A DNA stretch of 34,279 nt from Chloroflexota bacterium (lineage in GTDB: Bacteria > Chloroflexota > Dehalococcoidia > JACQUA01): positions 1 through 34,279 of the forward strand of contig JACQUA010000171.1 of assembly GCA_016210565.1 (NCBI GenBank). The letters run 5' to 3'. Shown here piece after piece: positions 8,862-17,434 of this stretch. How positions within the stretch are numbered: the first letter of the stretch is position 1; every line of letters starts with the position of its first letter. Below the pieces are notes generated by a model. That model saw nothing but the letters and a program-made list of their open reading frames with translations. It was not told the DNA's origin and did no database searches. The translations under genes were made by a program, and so were the position numbers.

Positions 8862-9337
8862 ATCGCCCTGCGCGGGGCCAGCCTCATCCCCGGTGGTAGA
8901 GTGACGGAGATCTCCGGGCAAGAGCGGCGGCTAATGAACGTGCTCAGGCTTGAAGCGGCCACGCCGGATGCTGTCCTTGATGAAACAATCCCATGAAAAG
9001 AGAATGGGAAGCCGACGAAAAGAGTTCGGAGGGGCCTGGCGACCACCAAAGAGAGTCTTGCCAGGACGGAGGGCCTTCGAGAGCAAGCTAAACTGGCTAT
9101 GCCGCCTGGATCGTTCCCGGACTGGACAACTGAGCGAATCAGGACTGGAAGGACGCCTGCGCCTACCTTGACCTCAAGGTTACGGCGCCCCCCGAGGGCG
9201 CGGATATCGAGGGTTTCCTTGACCCGAAGCTACTGACCACCGGGCAAACATGGGGATGTCTGCCACGACATCAGGCGCATTGGGGCAACCAGCCCCCGCT
9301 GTTTTCTCGGGGCGGGAGGGCCGGACCACCGGGAGGG
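8862..9337. other. Gene-poor stretch, possibly decayed coding DNA
   Basis: No intact gene is supported in these 476 bases. Directly after the TAG at 8859-8861 the same frame stays open for 44 codons to a TGA at about 8994. Further on, plus-strand bases about 9130-9280 read as protein-like sequence (DWKDACAYLDLKVTAPPEG and on) preceded in frame by in-frame stops. This looks like an old gene broken by several stops, but I cannot name it. No promoter or terminator is evident. Confidence 0.35.
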
Positions 9338-10486
9338 CTACTTACAGACCTGGCCGGCCTGGTAGAACTTCCCCTCGGTCTTGATCGCCGGGGCGATCAC
9401 CATCCTGGCCCCGTGCATCTCTTTTATGGTGGCGGCGCCGCAGACCCCCATGCACGTCCGTAAAGCTCCTATCAGGTTCTGCGTGCCATCGGTGACCGAA
9501 GTCGGCCCGAAGAGGATCTCCTGGATCTTCCCCCGCACTCCAACGCGAACGCGGGTCCCCCGGGGCAGGGAGGGGTGGGGATTGGCCATGCCCCAGTGGT
9601 AGCCCTTGCCGGGCGCCTCCTCGGCCTGCGCTATCGAAGAGCCCAGCATCACCGCATCCGCTCCGGAAGCAAAGGCCTTGCACAGGTCCCCGCCGGTCCG
9701 CATGCCGCCATCAGTTATCAGCGGGACGTACCGTCCCGATTCCTTGAGATAGGCGTCCCGGGCAGCGGCGCATTCCATGGTGGCGGTCACCTGGGGCACC
9801 CCCACACCGAGGACCTCCCGGGTGGTGCAGGCCGCCCCCGGTCCCACACCCACCAGCAGCGCCGATATGCCGGTGCGCATCAGCTCCAGGGCGGCCGGGT
9901 AGCTCACCACGTTGCCAACGATGATAGGGGTCCCCCGCATCCACTGGCAGAGTTCGGAAAAAATCAGGCCGCGGTAGCTTTTCGAACTGTGCCTGGCGGT
10001 GGTAACCGTAGACTGCACTACGAAAACATCGACGCCGGCTTCCATCGCCACTTTGTGCAGGTTCTTGGTGTTCTGGGGCGTCACCGAGACCGCACACACC
10101 CCACCGGCTTTCCTGATGGCCTGGATGCGCTCGCCGACCAGCTTCTCCTTGATGGGTTCGGCGTAGACCTGCTGCAGGACCTGGGTGACCTTTTCCTGGG
10201 GCGCCGCTATTATCTTCTCCAGCACTTCTTCCGGCCGCTCGTAACGGGAATAGACCCCTTCCAGGTTCAGGACGGCCAGCCCCCCGATCTTGCTAAACCG
10301 CACGGCAAAAGCGGGGTTCACGGCGCCGTCCATGGCCGCCGCCAGCACCGGTATGGGAAAGGTGAGTTTGTCCAGTTTGAATTCAATGTTGGTTTGCTCG
10401 GGGTTTACGGTCATATCCCCCGGGACAATCGCCACTTCCTCAAAGCCATAGGCCCGTTGCAACTCTTTCAGTTGGGGAATCTTCAT
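9338..10486 (-). CDS. guaB3: GuaB3 family IMP dehydrogenase-related protein
   Basis: This is a TIM-barrel enzyme of the IMP dehydrogenase/GMP reductase superfamily. The N-terminus ([11 protein letters not shown]...) and the motif [15 protein letters not shown]...[10 protein letters not shown] place it in the GuaB3 group, which lacks the CBS pair of ordinary GuaB. The active-site loop is present as [15 protein letters not shown] with the conserved Cys (codon 9827-9829), and the phosphate-site glycines follow ([24 protein letters not shown]). Some GuaB3 members have recently been shown to reduce GMP or turn over IMP; which applies here is unknown. The start is uncertain. I use the ATG at 10486; a GTG five codons upstream (10501) is possible, and neither has a strong Shine-Dalgarno. 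No second guaB is visible in the window. Confidence 0.88.
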   Translation of the reverse strand: MKIPQLKELQRAYGFEEVAIVPGDMTVNPEQTNIEFKLDKLTFPIPVLAAAMDGAVNPAFAVRFSKIGGLAVLNLEGVYSRYERPEEVLEKIIAAPQEKVTQVLQQVYAEPIKEKLVGERIQAIRKAGGVCAVSVTPQNTKNLHKVAMEAGVDVFVVQSTVTTARHSSKSYRGLIFSELCQWMRGTPIIVGNVVSYPAALELMRTGISALLVGVGPGAACTTREVLGVGVPQVTATMECAAARDAYLKESGRYVPLITDGGMRTGGDLCKAFASGADAVMLGSSIAQAEEAPGKGYHWGMANPHPSLPRGTRVRVGVRGKIQEILFGPTSVTDGTQNLIGALRTCMGVCGAATIKEMHGARMVIAPAIKTEGKFYQAGQVCK

Positions 10487-10565
10487 GGTTCTACTCGTCA
10501 CAACAATAGCGGAAATTCTTTTCGTGCTCAGGATCTAATGCAGGTGCGGCAAATTATTAGGCCAA

Positions 10566-10594
10566 ACTATAACAGAAGCCCTAATCAAAATCAA
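10566..10594 (-). promoter_or_regulatory. Promoter of guaB3
   Basis: On the minus strand TTGATT (10589-10594) and TATAGT (10566-10571) are separated by 17 bases. The start would fall near 10559, giving a leader of about 60-75 bases. It is divergent from the propeller promoter 22 bases away. Confidence 0.6.
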
Positions 10595-10616
10595 GGAATC
10601 CCCCACGCACCACCAC

Positions 10617-10645
10617 TTGACTTAAGTTGCCGCCACGCCGATAAT
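10617..10645 (+). promoter_or_regulatory. Promoter of the beta-propeller gene
   Basis: TTGACT (10617-10622) and GATAAT (10640-10645) are spaced by exactly 17 bases. Transcription would start near 10652, leaving an unusually long leader of about 183 bases. Confidence 0.6.
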
Positions 10646-10651
10646 CTTCAT

Positions 10652-10834
10652 GCAGGGCGGCAATCGCCCCGGTGTTGGCATCGGCAAGACCACAGGAGCC
10701 ACGACTTGGAGGCTACGCGAGGGGACCCCTGGTCAACAATCCCTGCAGGAAGGGGCAAATACAGGTTTCGCCCTGGAGGCGACCGCAACGAGAAGGGATC
10801 CCGGGCATCTTCGACTGAGGTAACGGCATAAACA
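10652..10834 (+). promoter_or_regulatory. Long structured 5' leader of the propeller gene
   Basis: The inferred leader can form several local stems: GGGCG/CGCCC early on, AGCC/GGCT with GACCA/TGGTC enclosing it, and AGGGG/CCCCT. I could not match it to a known riboswitch class by eye. It may be a regulatory RNA element or simply GC-rich leader sequence. Confidence 0.3.
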
Positions 10835-13237
10835 ATGGTTGTCGTCCGCCGGATCAGAATCATCCTCATATTGCTGTTGGCGGGCGTTCTTCTTGCGCCG
10901 GCGCTGCCTGTCGGCGCGTCCGAACCCCAGCCGGCGCCGACCGTTTCCTGGATGCAGCAACTGGACAGCCGGGGGTTTGATGCGCCGCAGGCCATGGCTA
11001 TAGATACGTGGGGGAGCGTCTATGTCACGGGGTTTACGTCGGGCGCCATCCCCGGGCAGCAACCGCGGGGCGGCACGGATGCCTTCATCGTCAAGTACGA
11101 CAGCCGGGGCAACCAGATGTGGGCGCGCCAGTTTGGCGCCAGCTTGAGCAGCAATGATTACGCCTTTGCCATAGCTGTAGACAGCTCCGGCAATGCCTAC
11201 GTGGCGGGCTACACCGAGAGCACATTCAGTGGACACGCCCCCCAGGGGATGGCAGATGCGTTTGTACGCAAATACGATACCGCCGGAAATGAACTGTGGA
11301 CGCAGCAATTCGGCGCCAGCGGCCGCGACTCCGCCGCTGCGGTGGCAATCGATAGCGCCGGAAACGCCTACGTGGCAGGAATCGCCGAGGGTGCCTTCCG
11401 GGGCCAGGTCACAGCCGGGGGAGGCGATGCCTTCCTGCGCAAGTACGACGGGCAGGGGAATGAGCTATGGACCAGGCAATTCGGCACTCGGGGCTGGGAT
11501 GGGGCCACCTCAATAGCCGTGGACCTCTCTGACTTCATCTATGTGGCAGGGCAGGCAGGCGGCGCCTTGGCCGGTCACAGTTCGTCGGGGGGCTACGACG
11601 CTTTCGTCCGGAAGTATACCGGCGACGGGGAAGAAACCTGGACGCGCCAGTTCGGCGGAATAGACTATTCGGATGAACGTGTTACCGGGGTCGCCGTGGA
11701 CAGCATGGGGAATGTTTACCTGGCCGGTAATACAGACGGCTTTCTGCCTGGCTACGAGCCTTCGCGGGTGAGGTCCTGGCCCGGCGCGCCGAGGGATTTT
11801 CTCCGCAAGTATAACGGAGCCGGGACCGAGCTGTGGACAAGGCAGTTGGTCGAACCGGCAAGGGGGCCTGGTCCGGGTGTGGCCGTGGGAAGCTCGGGCA
11901 ACATCTACGTTGCGGGCAGCGGTGGCGGCGCTCTCGTGCGCAAATATGATGCCGGTGGCAACGAAATCGCCAGCTTGCAGCAAGGCTATGGAGCGGCCAG
12001 AGGCATAGCGGTAGACGGCTTTGAGAATATTCATCTCATGGGTCTCCAAGAAGAGCCATTCGCCGATCACCCGGGTTTGCTGGTGGCCAGCGTCTTCGTA
12101 TCCAAGCTCGACGGGCAGGGAACGGAGCTATGGCGAAGATGGTTCGGCAGCAGCGGCAGTGACCATGCTTACGCTGTAACCGTGGACCAGGCCGGTAACG
12201 CCTATCTGGTGGGCCTGACCGATGGGACCTTCACCGGGGAAACCTGGCCCGGCAACAGTCAAGTCCTTGTTGCGAAATACGACGACTCTGGAACCCTTTC
12301 ATGGCTGAAACAATTCCGGAATTCCATTGGCGATACAGCCAATGTAGCTGCGGACAGCGCCGGCGGTATCTATGTCGTGGGCTTTGCCACCGGCGGTCAG
12401 GATGCCTTTGTCCGAAAATACGGGGCCGAAGGAAATGAATTGTGGACCCGCGTGTTCGGGACTCGCGGCTACTACGAGGTTGATGACGTAGCTGTGGACG
12501 GTGCGGGTGATGTCTACGTGACGGCTGGCGCAATCCTGCGCAAATACAGCAGTGAGGGAGACGAGCTATGGTCCCGGCGTCTCCCCCCGGGGCTTTCTGC
12601 CGACAACGTAGCTGCGGGGGCTTCGGATTACGTCTATCTGGTTGGAACGGTACATTCCTCTCTGCCCGGTCAGATAGCAGCATCCAGCATCTCTATTCTC
12701 AAGTACGATAGCTCCGGTAACGAGCTGTGGCTCCGGGAGTTCGGGACCGGCAGATACGATCAGCCCCACAGGGCGGTGGCGGACGGGGCGGGGAACCTGT
12801 ACATAGCCGGCTTCACCAATGGGGTCTTTCCCGGTCAGACCCGGTCGGGGAGCCAGGACGCTTTTGTCGCCAAACTCGATGCTTCGGGCAATCTGGTGTG
12901 GGTGAATCAATTCGGCACGAGTGGCGCCGACCAAGCCTACGGCGTGGCGGTAGACCGGGCCGGAAACTCCTATGTGGCCGGGCTTGTCAGGGGTCCCTTA
13001 GAGGGCCAAACATATTCGGGCGAAACCGATGCCTTCGTGCGCAAGTATAATAGCTCCGGAAGCGTACTGTGGACATACCAGTTCGGCACCAGCGGGCTGG
13101 ACAGAGCCTATGGGGTAGCATTAGACGAAACGGGCGGTCTCTATGTCACCGGCTATGTGGGCGGGGTCTCCACAGGGCGAATACTGCCCGGAAATGCGAA
13201 TATTTTCATTATGAAGCTGGCAGAATACTCCGGATAA
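10835..13237 (+). CDS. Secreted SBBP-repeat beta-propeller protein
   Basis: This is an 800-residue exported protein. Residues 1-29 are a Sec signal peptide (RRIRIILILLLAGVLLAPAL, then VGAS). The rest is built from about 14 imperfect repeats of the SBBP type (beta-propeller repeat, PF06739-like). The core is DAFVRKYD..GNELWTRQFG......AVDSAGNAYVAG.T.G.F.GQ. The W-x-x-x-[FL] position is present in 13 units and degraded in one near residue 380. Fourteen units would fit two seven-bladed propellers. No C-terminal anchor or sorting motif is visible. Such proteins are usually extracellular or surface structural and binding modules; the ligand here is unknown. The start is the only in-frame ATG that leads into the signal peptide, with a weak GAGG upstream. 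Confidence 0.9.
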   Translation: MVVVRRIRIILILLLAGVLLAPALPVGASEPQPAPTVSWMQQLDSRGFDAPQAMAIDTWGSVYVTGFTSGAIPGQQPRGGTDAFIVKYDSRGNQMWARQFGASLSSNDYAFAIAVDSSGNAYVAGYTESTFSGHAPQGMADAFVRKYDTAGNELWTQQFGASGRDSAAAVAIDSAGNAYVAGIAEGAFRGQVTAGGGDAFLRKYDGQGNELWTRQFGTRGWDGATSIAVDLSDFIYVAGQAGGALAGHSSSGGYDAFVRKYTGDGEETWTRQFGGIDYSDERVTGVAVDSMGNVYLAGNTDGFLPGYEPSRVRSWPGAPRDFLRKYNGAGTELWTRQLVEPARGPGPGVAVGSSGNIYVAGSGGGALVRKYDAGGNEIASLQQGYGAARGIAVDGFENIHLMGLQEEPFADHPGLLVASVFVSKLDGQGTELWRRWFGSSGSDHAYAVTVDQAGNAYLVGLTDGTFTGETWPGNSQVLVAKYDDSGTLSWLKQFRNSIGDTANVAADSAGGIYVVGFATGGQDAFVRKYGAEGNELWTRVFGTRGYYEVDDVAVDGAGDVYVTAGAILRKYSSEGDELWSRRLPPGLSADNVAAGASDYVYLVGTVHSSLPGQIAASSISILKYDSSGNELWLREFGTGRYDQPHRAVADGAGNLYIAGFTNGVFPGQTRSGSQDAFVAKLDASGNLVWVNQFGTSGADQAYGVAVDRAGNSYVAGLVRGPLEGQTYSGETDAFVRKYNSSGSVLWTYQFGTSGLDRAYGVALDETGGLYVTGYVGGVSTGRILPGNANIFIMKLAEYSG

Positions 13238-13331
13238 TCCAATCTTTAGCCACGCCGGACGGGCATGGTCACCTTTCCAGGCAATGGGAGCCGATTTTTT
13301 CACAATTTTGCGCTGATTGTCGTTTTTCCTA

Positions 13332-13360
13332 TTGCATAGTCTGGCCCGGCGCGGTATAAT
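13332..13360 (+). promoter_or_regulatory. Promoter of the zinc-ribbon gene
   Basis: TTGCAT (13332-13337) and a perfect TATAAT (13355-13360) are spaced by 17 bases. The implied leader is about 195 bases before the ATG at 13562. No known riboswitch was recognised in that leader, and nothing else is seen in 13238-13331. Confidence 0.65.
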
Positions 13361-13561
13361 CCGCATTTGGCATGGCCTTGTTCAACGATGTCCGGTCCCT
13401 TGGCAAGCCCCAGTGTGGTCAGGACATAGCCCTCGGTTGGCAGAGAAGTCACCCCCCGCTTGCCCCTCTTCCCTTTTGTCCCTTTCCGGTCGATAGGGCC
13501 CCCGTTTGCGACTGCATCGGTACCAAGGTTCTTCCAGTCCGCCACGAAAGGAGGTGCAGTC

Positions 13562-13861
13562 ATGGCTCCTATCGATAAGACCCTCATTTGCAGGGATTGC
13601 AACAAACAGTTTGTCTTCACCGCCGGCGAACAGGAGTTTTACCAGCAGAAAGGGTTGCAGAACGAACCACGCCGGTGCCCGGAATGCCGTTCCGCCAGGA
13701 GGCGCAGCGCTTCGGCGCCGGACAGGGGTGGTGCTCCGCGACAACTGTACCCCGCGGTTTGCGCCACGTGCGGCGCGGCCACCCAGGTGCCGTTCGAGCC
13801 GAGGCAAGAGCGGCCCGTCTACTGTAGCGATTGTTTCGCTAGGCAACGGGACCGCGGCTAG
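13562..13861 (+). CDS. Double zinc-ribbon protein
   Basis: This is a 99-residue small cytoplasmic protein. The N-terminal half matches the probable zinc-ribbon domain PF13451 (LICRDCNKQFVFTAGEQEFY, then RRCPECRSARR). The C-terminal half holds a second four-cysteine ribbon (AVCATCGAATQVPFEP, then PVYCSDCFARQ). Each ribbon has two CxxC pairs for one zinc. Proteins with this layout are frequent in Chloroflexi, and their role (nucleic-acid binding or protein interaction) is not established. The start at 13562 is set by a strong AAAGGAGGTG five bases upstream; the open frame extends 34 codons further upstream but without ribosome-binding support. Confidence 0.82.
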   Translation: MAPIDKTLICRDCNKQFVFTAGEQEFYQQKGLQNEPRRCPECRSARRRSASAPDRGGAPRQLYPAVCATCGAATQVPFEPRQERPVYCSDCFARQRDRG

Positions 13862-14017
13862 CGGCCGGCCATCGCGGGAAGGGGGCGCCCCGCGGGCAGA
13901 TTACGTGTAACGACTTTGGTATCTGCGCGTTCTGAGTGTATTGGGTCCTGTACAAACCGTAGGGGCGCGGTCTTCGCGCCCACCCCGGCGAGGGGACCTC
14001 GCGACTACGCCCGGCAT

Positions 14018-14318
14018 CGCTCAATGGCGACATTTTCTGGACAATCGCCCGTGCGCCGAAGCCGCAGCATCGAGGATGAACATGACGGCTCACAGGCACC
14101 GTGGCCTATGGTATCGGCCTATTCTCGCAGCAATCATCCATGCGCCGGTGGCGCACCCTGAAGGATGAAAATGGCGTGCGCTGTCATTCTGAGCGAAGCG
14201 AGTGCAGCGAGCGTAGTCGAAGAATCCTTCGCTGCCTTCAGGACAAGTTCTTTCGGGCCGGGGAGCGGGACGATCCCGACCAGTCGGGACGACTACGCTC
14301 ACGGTGACATTTTCTGAG
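14018..14318 (-). repeat. Dispersed palindromic repeats, copy C, and CACAGGC palindrome
   Basis: The region 13862-14320 holds no gene. The reverse complement of about 14105-14318 matches the repeat at 1379-1560, including CATTTTCATCCTTCA and a hairpin with arms TGCGCC/GGCGCA (14141-14155). A second short palindrome with arms TCCCGAC/GTCGGGA sits at 14274-14289. Bases 14092-14117 are a copy of another palindrome family (CACAGGCACNGNGGCCTNTGG). Confidence 0.75.
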
Positions 14319-14320
14319 CA

Positions 14321-14614
14321 ATGCATATCGGTGTCTTAAAAATCAAGCTCCGCCTGCCTGAAAACGAAAGCCTGAAGGGCAAGCGGCAGGTGATCAGGTC
14401 GTTGACTGCCCGTGTCCGGAATACCTTCAACGTATGCATCGCTGAGGTGGACGAACTGGACTACTGGCAACTGGCCACCCTGGGCGTAAGCTGTGTCAGC
14501 AACGACCCGCAGCACGCCAACGAAGTGTTGTCCAAAGTACTGAACTTCATCACCAACTGCCGGTACGATTGCGAGCTTCTGGACTACCAGCTAGAAGTTA
14601 TCCCCGGCCTTTAG
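14321..14614 (+). CDS. DUF503 (YlxP-like) protein
   Basis: This 97-residue protein has the full DUF503 pattern: a beta-strand start (MHIGVLKIKLRLPENESLKGKR), an RxxVRNTFNVCIAEVD core and a C-terminal LLDYQLEVIPG. The family, whose Bacillus member is YlxP next to rbfA, has a small ferredoxin-like fold and is thought to act around translation or ribosome maturation. No biochemical function is proven. It begins right after a palindromic repeat with no clear Shine-Dalgarno and ends 10 bases before the helicase gene, so the two are probably cotranscribed. Confidence 0.87.
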   Translation: MHIGVLKIKLRLPENESLKGKRQVIRSLTARVRNTFNVCIAEVDELDYWQLATLGVSCVSNDPQHANEVLSKVLNFITNCRYDCELLDYQLEVIPGL

Positions 14615-14624
14615 GGGGCGGGCG

Positions 14625-16913
14625 GTGGACACCACGGCCTTTCTCGACCACCTGAGAAGCCTGGCCTTCTTCCAGGGCCAGATCGTCCACGTGGAAAAGC
14701 TCCCGTTCCGGGAGGCGAAGTATGGCGATCTGGACCGGCCGTTGCCGCCCGAGCTCCAGGACCGCCTGAATTCCGCCGGGATAAGCAGGCTCTTCATCCA
14801 CCAGGCCCGCGCCATCAACGTCGCGCGGCAGGGCGGCAATGTGATGGTGGCTACCCCCTCCGCCAGCGGCAAGACCCTCTGCTATAACCTCCCCGTCCTC
14901 GAAAGCCTGCTCCAGGACCCCTCCAGCCGCGCCCTGTACCTCTTTCCCACCAAAGCCCTGGCCCAGGACCAGCTACGCTCCCTCCTGCAACTGGGAGGGC
15001 CGGGCATACTCAAACCGGGAGATGTGGCGACTTTCGACGGGGATACGCCTCAGGACCAGCGCTCCCTGATCAAGAAACGCGGGCGGATCATCCTGAGCAA
15101 TCCTGACATGCTCCACCTCGGCATTCTACCCAACTTTAACGGATGGAGCCGGCTGCTGCGCAACCTCGGCTACGTCGTGCTGGATGAGGCCCACGTCTAC
15201 CGGGGGGTTTTCGGCTCCCACGTGGCCTGTATCATGCGCCGGCTGCGCCGCATCTGCGCCTATTTTGGTTCCCACCCCCGGTTCATTACCTGTTCCGCCA
15301 CCATCGCCAACCCCGGAGAACACGCTGAGAGCCTGGTGGGCGTTCCCTTCAACCTGGTGGACGAAGACGGGTCCCCTTACGGTGGCAAGGAGTTCGTTTT
15401 CTGGAACCCCCCGGTCATCGACGAGGTAAAGAACGTGCGCCGCAGCGCCAACAGCGAGGCCACCCCGCTTCTCACCGAACTGGTGACGCACGGCATCCGG
15501 AGCCTGGCGTTCGCCAAGACGCGGCGGCTCGTGGAGCTTATCTACATCTACGTCAGGGACAGACTCAAAGAAGAAAACCGGAGCCTGGCTTCCCGGATCA
15601 AGCCGTACCGGGCAGGCTATCTCGCCGAGGACCGCCGCCAGATCGAGAAGGAGCTTTTCCGCGGGGACCTCCTGGCCGCAGTGGCCACCACCGCCCTGGA
15701 GCTGGGCATCGACATCGGCGGCCTCGACGCGACGGTCCTGGTGGGCTATCCGGGAAGCATTTCCAGCACCTGGCAGCAGGCCGGACGCAGCGGCCGCCGG
15801 GGGACGCCCTCCCTCACTTTTCTTATCGGCCTGGACAACCCCCTGGACCAGTATTTCATGCGCAATCCCTGGGACTTCTTTCGCCGCAGGTTCGAGCATG
15901 CCCTCACCAATATGGCCAACCCCCATATACTGGGCGCGCACCTCCTTTGCGCCGCCTGGGAACGGCCCCTGGCTGCGGGAAATGAGGCAATCTTCGGCGC
16001 CGGTCTTGAAGCCATGGCGCTGGAGCTGGAGCAAAAAGGACTGCTCAAGCGGAAAGACCAGAAATGGTACGTCGCCCCGGGCGTCTCCTATCCCGCCACC
16101 CGGGTCAACATCCGGTCGGTCTCCTCCGCAAGCTACGTTATCCGGGACGCCGCCGCTCACAACCGCGTCATCGAGACTGTGGAAGCCTCCGTGGCTTTTT
16201 CTCAAATCCATCCCGGCGCCGTCTATCTGCACCAGGGAGAGAGCTACCTGATCACCGACCTGGACATACCGGGAAAGACGGCCTATGCCAGACAGACGGA
16301 TGTCAACTACTACACCCACGCCAGGGAAATAACCGAGATCAGCATCTCCAAAGAGTGGCAGCACAAACCTGCCGGAAAGACCGAGGTCTATCTCGGACAG
16401 GCGCAGGTAAAGAAGACCGTGGTGGGCTTCCGCAAAAAGGTCCAGTTCTCCGAAGAAACGGCCGGGGACGAAGAGCTGGACCTGCCCACCCAGACCTTCG
16501 AGACCGTAGCCCTGTGGTTCGATATTCCCGACGCCGCCCTCAAGAGAATCCTCCAGGAGAACCTGGACCTGGCTGGGGGGCTGCACGCGGCGGAGCACGC
16601 CTCCATAGGACTGCTGCCCCTTTTCGCCCTCTGCGACCGCAACGACATCGGCGGCGTTTCCACGGCCTCTCACTGGGAGACCGGCAAGCCGCAGATTTTC
16701 ATCTACGACGGCTATCCCGGCGGCATCGGCATCGCCGAAAAGGGCTACGAGCTGGTGCAGGAGCTATGGGAGGCCACGCTGAACCTGGTCAAGAGCTGCC
16801 CCTGTGAAGAAGGTTGTCCGAGCTGCATCCAGTCGCCCAAGTGCGGCAACAACAACGAACCCCTGGACAAAAAGGCGGCGGTGATTCTCCTGCAGGGGTT
16901 GCTGGGCAGATAG
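14625..16913 (+). CDS. mrfA: MrfA/YprA-type DEAH helicase with C-terminal cysteine cluster
   Basis: This is a 762-residue superfamily 2 helicase. The N-terminal RecA domain has Walker A (TPSASGKT, K83), DEAH (D187) and SATIANP. The second has LELGIDIGGLD and the QQAGRSGRRG motif. The C-terminal DUF1998/MZB region ends with five clustered cysteines (C725, C727, C731, C734, C740 in CPCEEGCPSCIQSPKCGN). Length and layout match Bacillus MrfA, a 3'-to-5' helicase that works in an excision pathway for mitomycin C adducts, and yeast Hrq1 is related. MrfA acts with the exonuclease MrfB, which is not seen here. The start is a GTG with AGGGGGCGGG just upstream, 10 bases after the DUF503 stop. A similar role in repairing bulky or cross-linked DNA is inferred. 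Confidence 0.9.
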   Translation: MDTTAFLDHLRSLAFFQGQIVHVEKLPFREAKYGDLDRPLPPELQDRLNSAGISRLFIHQARAINVARQGGNVMVATPSASGKTLCYNLPVLESLLQDPSSRALYLFPTKALAQDQLRSLLQLGGPGILKPGDVATFDGDTPQDQRSLIKKRGRIILSNPDMLHLGILPNFNGWSRLLRNLGYVVLDEAHVYRGVFGSHVACIMRRLRRICAYFGSHPRFITCSATIANPGEHAESLVGVPFNLVDEDGSPYGGKEFVFWNPPVIDEVKNVRRSANSEATPLLTELVTHGIRSLAFAKTRRLVELIYIYVRDRLKEENRSLASRIKPYRAGYLAEDRRQIEKELFRGDLLAAVATTALELGIDIGGLDATVLVGYPGSISSTWQQAGRSGRRGTPSLTFLIGLDNPLDQYFMRNPWDFFRRRFEHALTNMANPHILGAHLLCAAWERPLAAGNEAIFGAGLEAMALELEQKGLLKRKDQKWYVAPGVSYPATRVNIRSVSSASYVIRDAAAHNRVIETVEASVAFSQIHPGAVYLHQGESYLITDLDIPGKTAYARQTDVNYYTHAREITEISISKEWQHKPAGKTEVYLGQAQVKKTVVGFRKKVQFSEETAGDEELDLPTQTFETVALWFDIPDAALKRILQENLDLAGGLHAAEHASIGLLPLFALCDRNDIGGVSTASHWETGKPQIFIYDGYPGGIGIAEKGYELVQELWEATLNLVKSCPCEEGCPSCIQSPKCGNNNEPLDKKAAVILLQGLLGR

Positions 16914-16932
16914 ATTCGAACATTCGCCGGCC

Positions 16933-16959
16933 GGTACCACAGGCCTCCGTGCCTGTGAG
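16933..16959. repeat. CACAGGC-type palindrome
   Basis: GGTACCACAGGC, a short spacer, then GCCTGTGAG form a palindrome that recurs (with variations) at about 14092, 20799, 20834, 30479 and 32836. It is always intergenic. Confidence 0.7.
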
Positions 16960-17069
16960 AGCCGGGAACTCTGGCAAGCCTCGAACAAGCGAAGAACCAG
17001 CGCGACCGGGAGCGGGGGCGTGCAACGTGCGCGGTGATCGGGATTTCGTCATTCGTCATTCCGTGCGTA

Positions 17070-17098
17070 TTGCAGTATTTCTCACCTTTCAGTATAAT
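17070..17098 (+). promoter_or_regulatory. Promoter of the vapBC remnant
   Basis: TTGCAG (17070-17075) and a perfect TATAAT (17093-17098) are 17 bases apart. They lie 19 bases before the antitoxin ATG. Confidence 0.65.
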
Positions 17099-17116
17099 CC
17101 CGATGAGAGGTGTAAC

Positions 17117-17383
17117 ATGGTACAGGTCAAAGCAAAGGACAAGAAAAGCCGGTTCACTCTTGATATGACCCCGGAATTGCGCACCCACCTCAAGGTCGCC
17201 GCGGCGCTGAAAGGCATCACCATGCGGGAGTACTCCATCCGGGCAATCGAAGACCGGCTCGACAGAGATGAACCCCATAGAGGATTCCCGGCCGCTTCAC
17301 CGGGGAATCCATCGAAGAAGCGCGGGCATCCCAGAAGCGAGTTTTCCAGAAACGCCGCCACCCCGATGAATCGGTCGAGATAG
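17117..17383 (+). pseudogene. VapB-like ribbon-helix-helix antitoxin, frameshifted
   Basis: The first 50 or so residues (SRFTLDMTPELRTHLKVAAA, then KGITMREYSIRAIEDRLDRD) are a ribbon-helix-helix DNA-binding domain of the antitoxin type, with GAGAGGTG before the ATG. After that the frame gives a basic, low-complexity tail that ends at 17383. The expected toxin-binding tail (ESIEEARASQKRVFQKRR, then HPDESVEIVRHLREERTKQ) is found in another frame from about 17293. The switch equals loss of one base, or gain of two, in about 17265-17292. It is therefore most likely a frameshifted pseudogene that may still make a DNA-binding fragment. The next gene is a broken PIN toxin. Confidence 0.75.
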
Positions 17384-17434
17384 TTCGCCACTTGAGAGAA
17401 GAGAGGACAAAGCAGCTTGAGCAGCCTGGCTCAT

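Noticed and set aside
9575..10831. 418-codon plus-strand open frame opposite guaB3
   Set aside because: It is an antisense shadow of the TIM-barrel gene, with no family features of its own.
10652..10834. c-di-GMP riboswitch in the propeller leader
   Set aside because: Some short pieces look similar (CAGGGC, GCAAGACCAC), but the conserved core and paired regions do not line up.
13300..13620. Minus-strand open frame of 106 codons over the zinc-ribbon leader
   Set aside because: It overlaps the promoter, leader and start of a well-supported gene on the other strand and has no ribosome-binding site.
15126..16673. 515-codon open frame opposite the helicase
   Set aside because: It is a GC-driven shadow on the antisense strand of a gene with all helicase motifs.
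16814..17116. Long upstream extension of the antitoxin frame
   Set aside because: It overlaps the helicase end and a repeat. The promoter and ribosome-binding site place the start at 17117.
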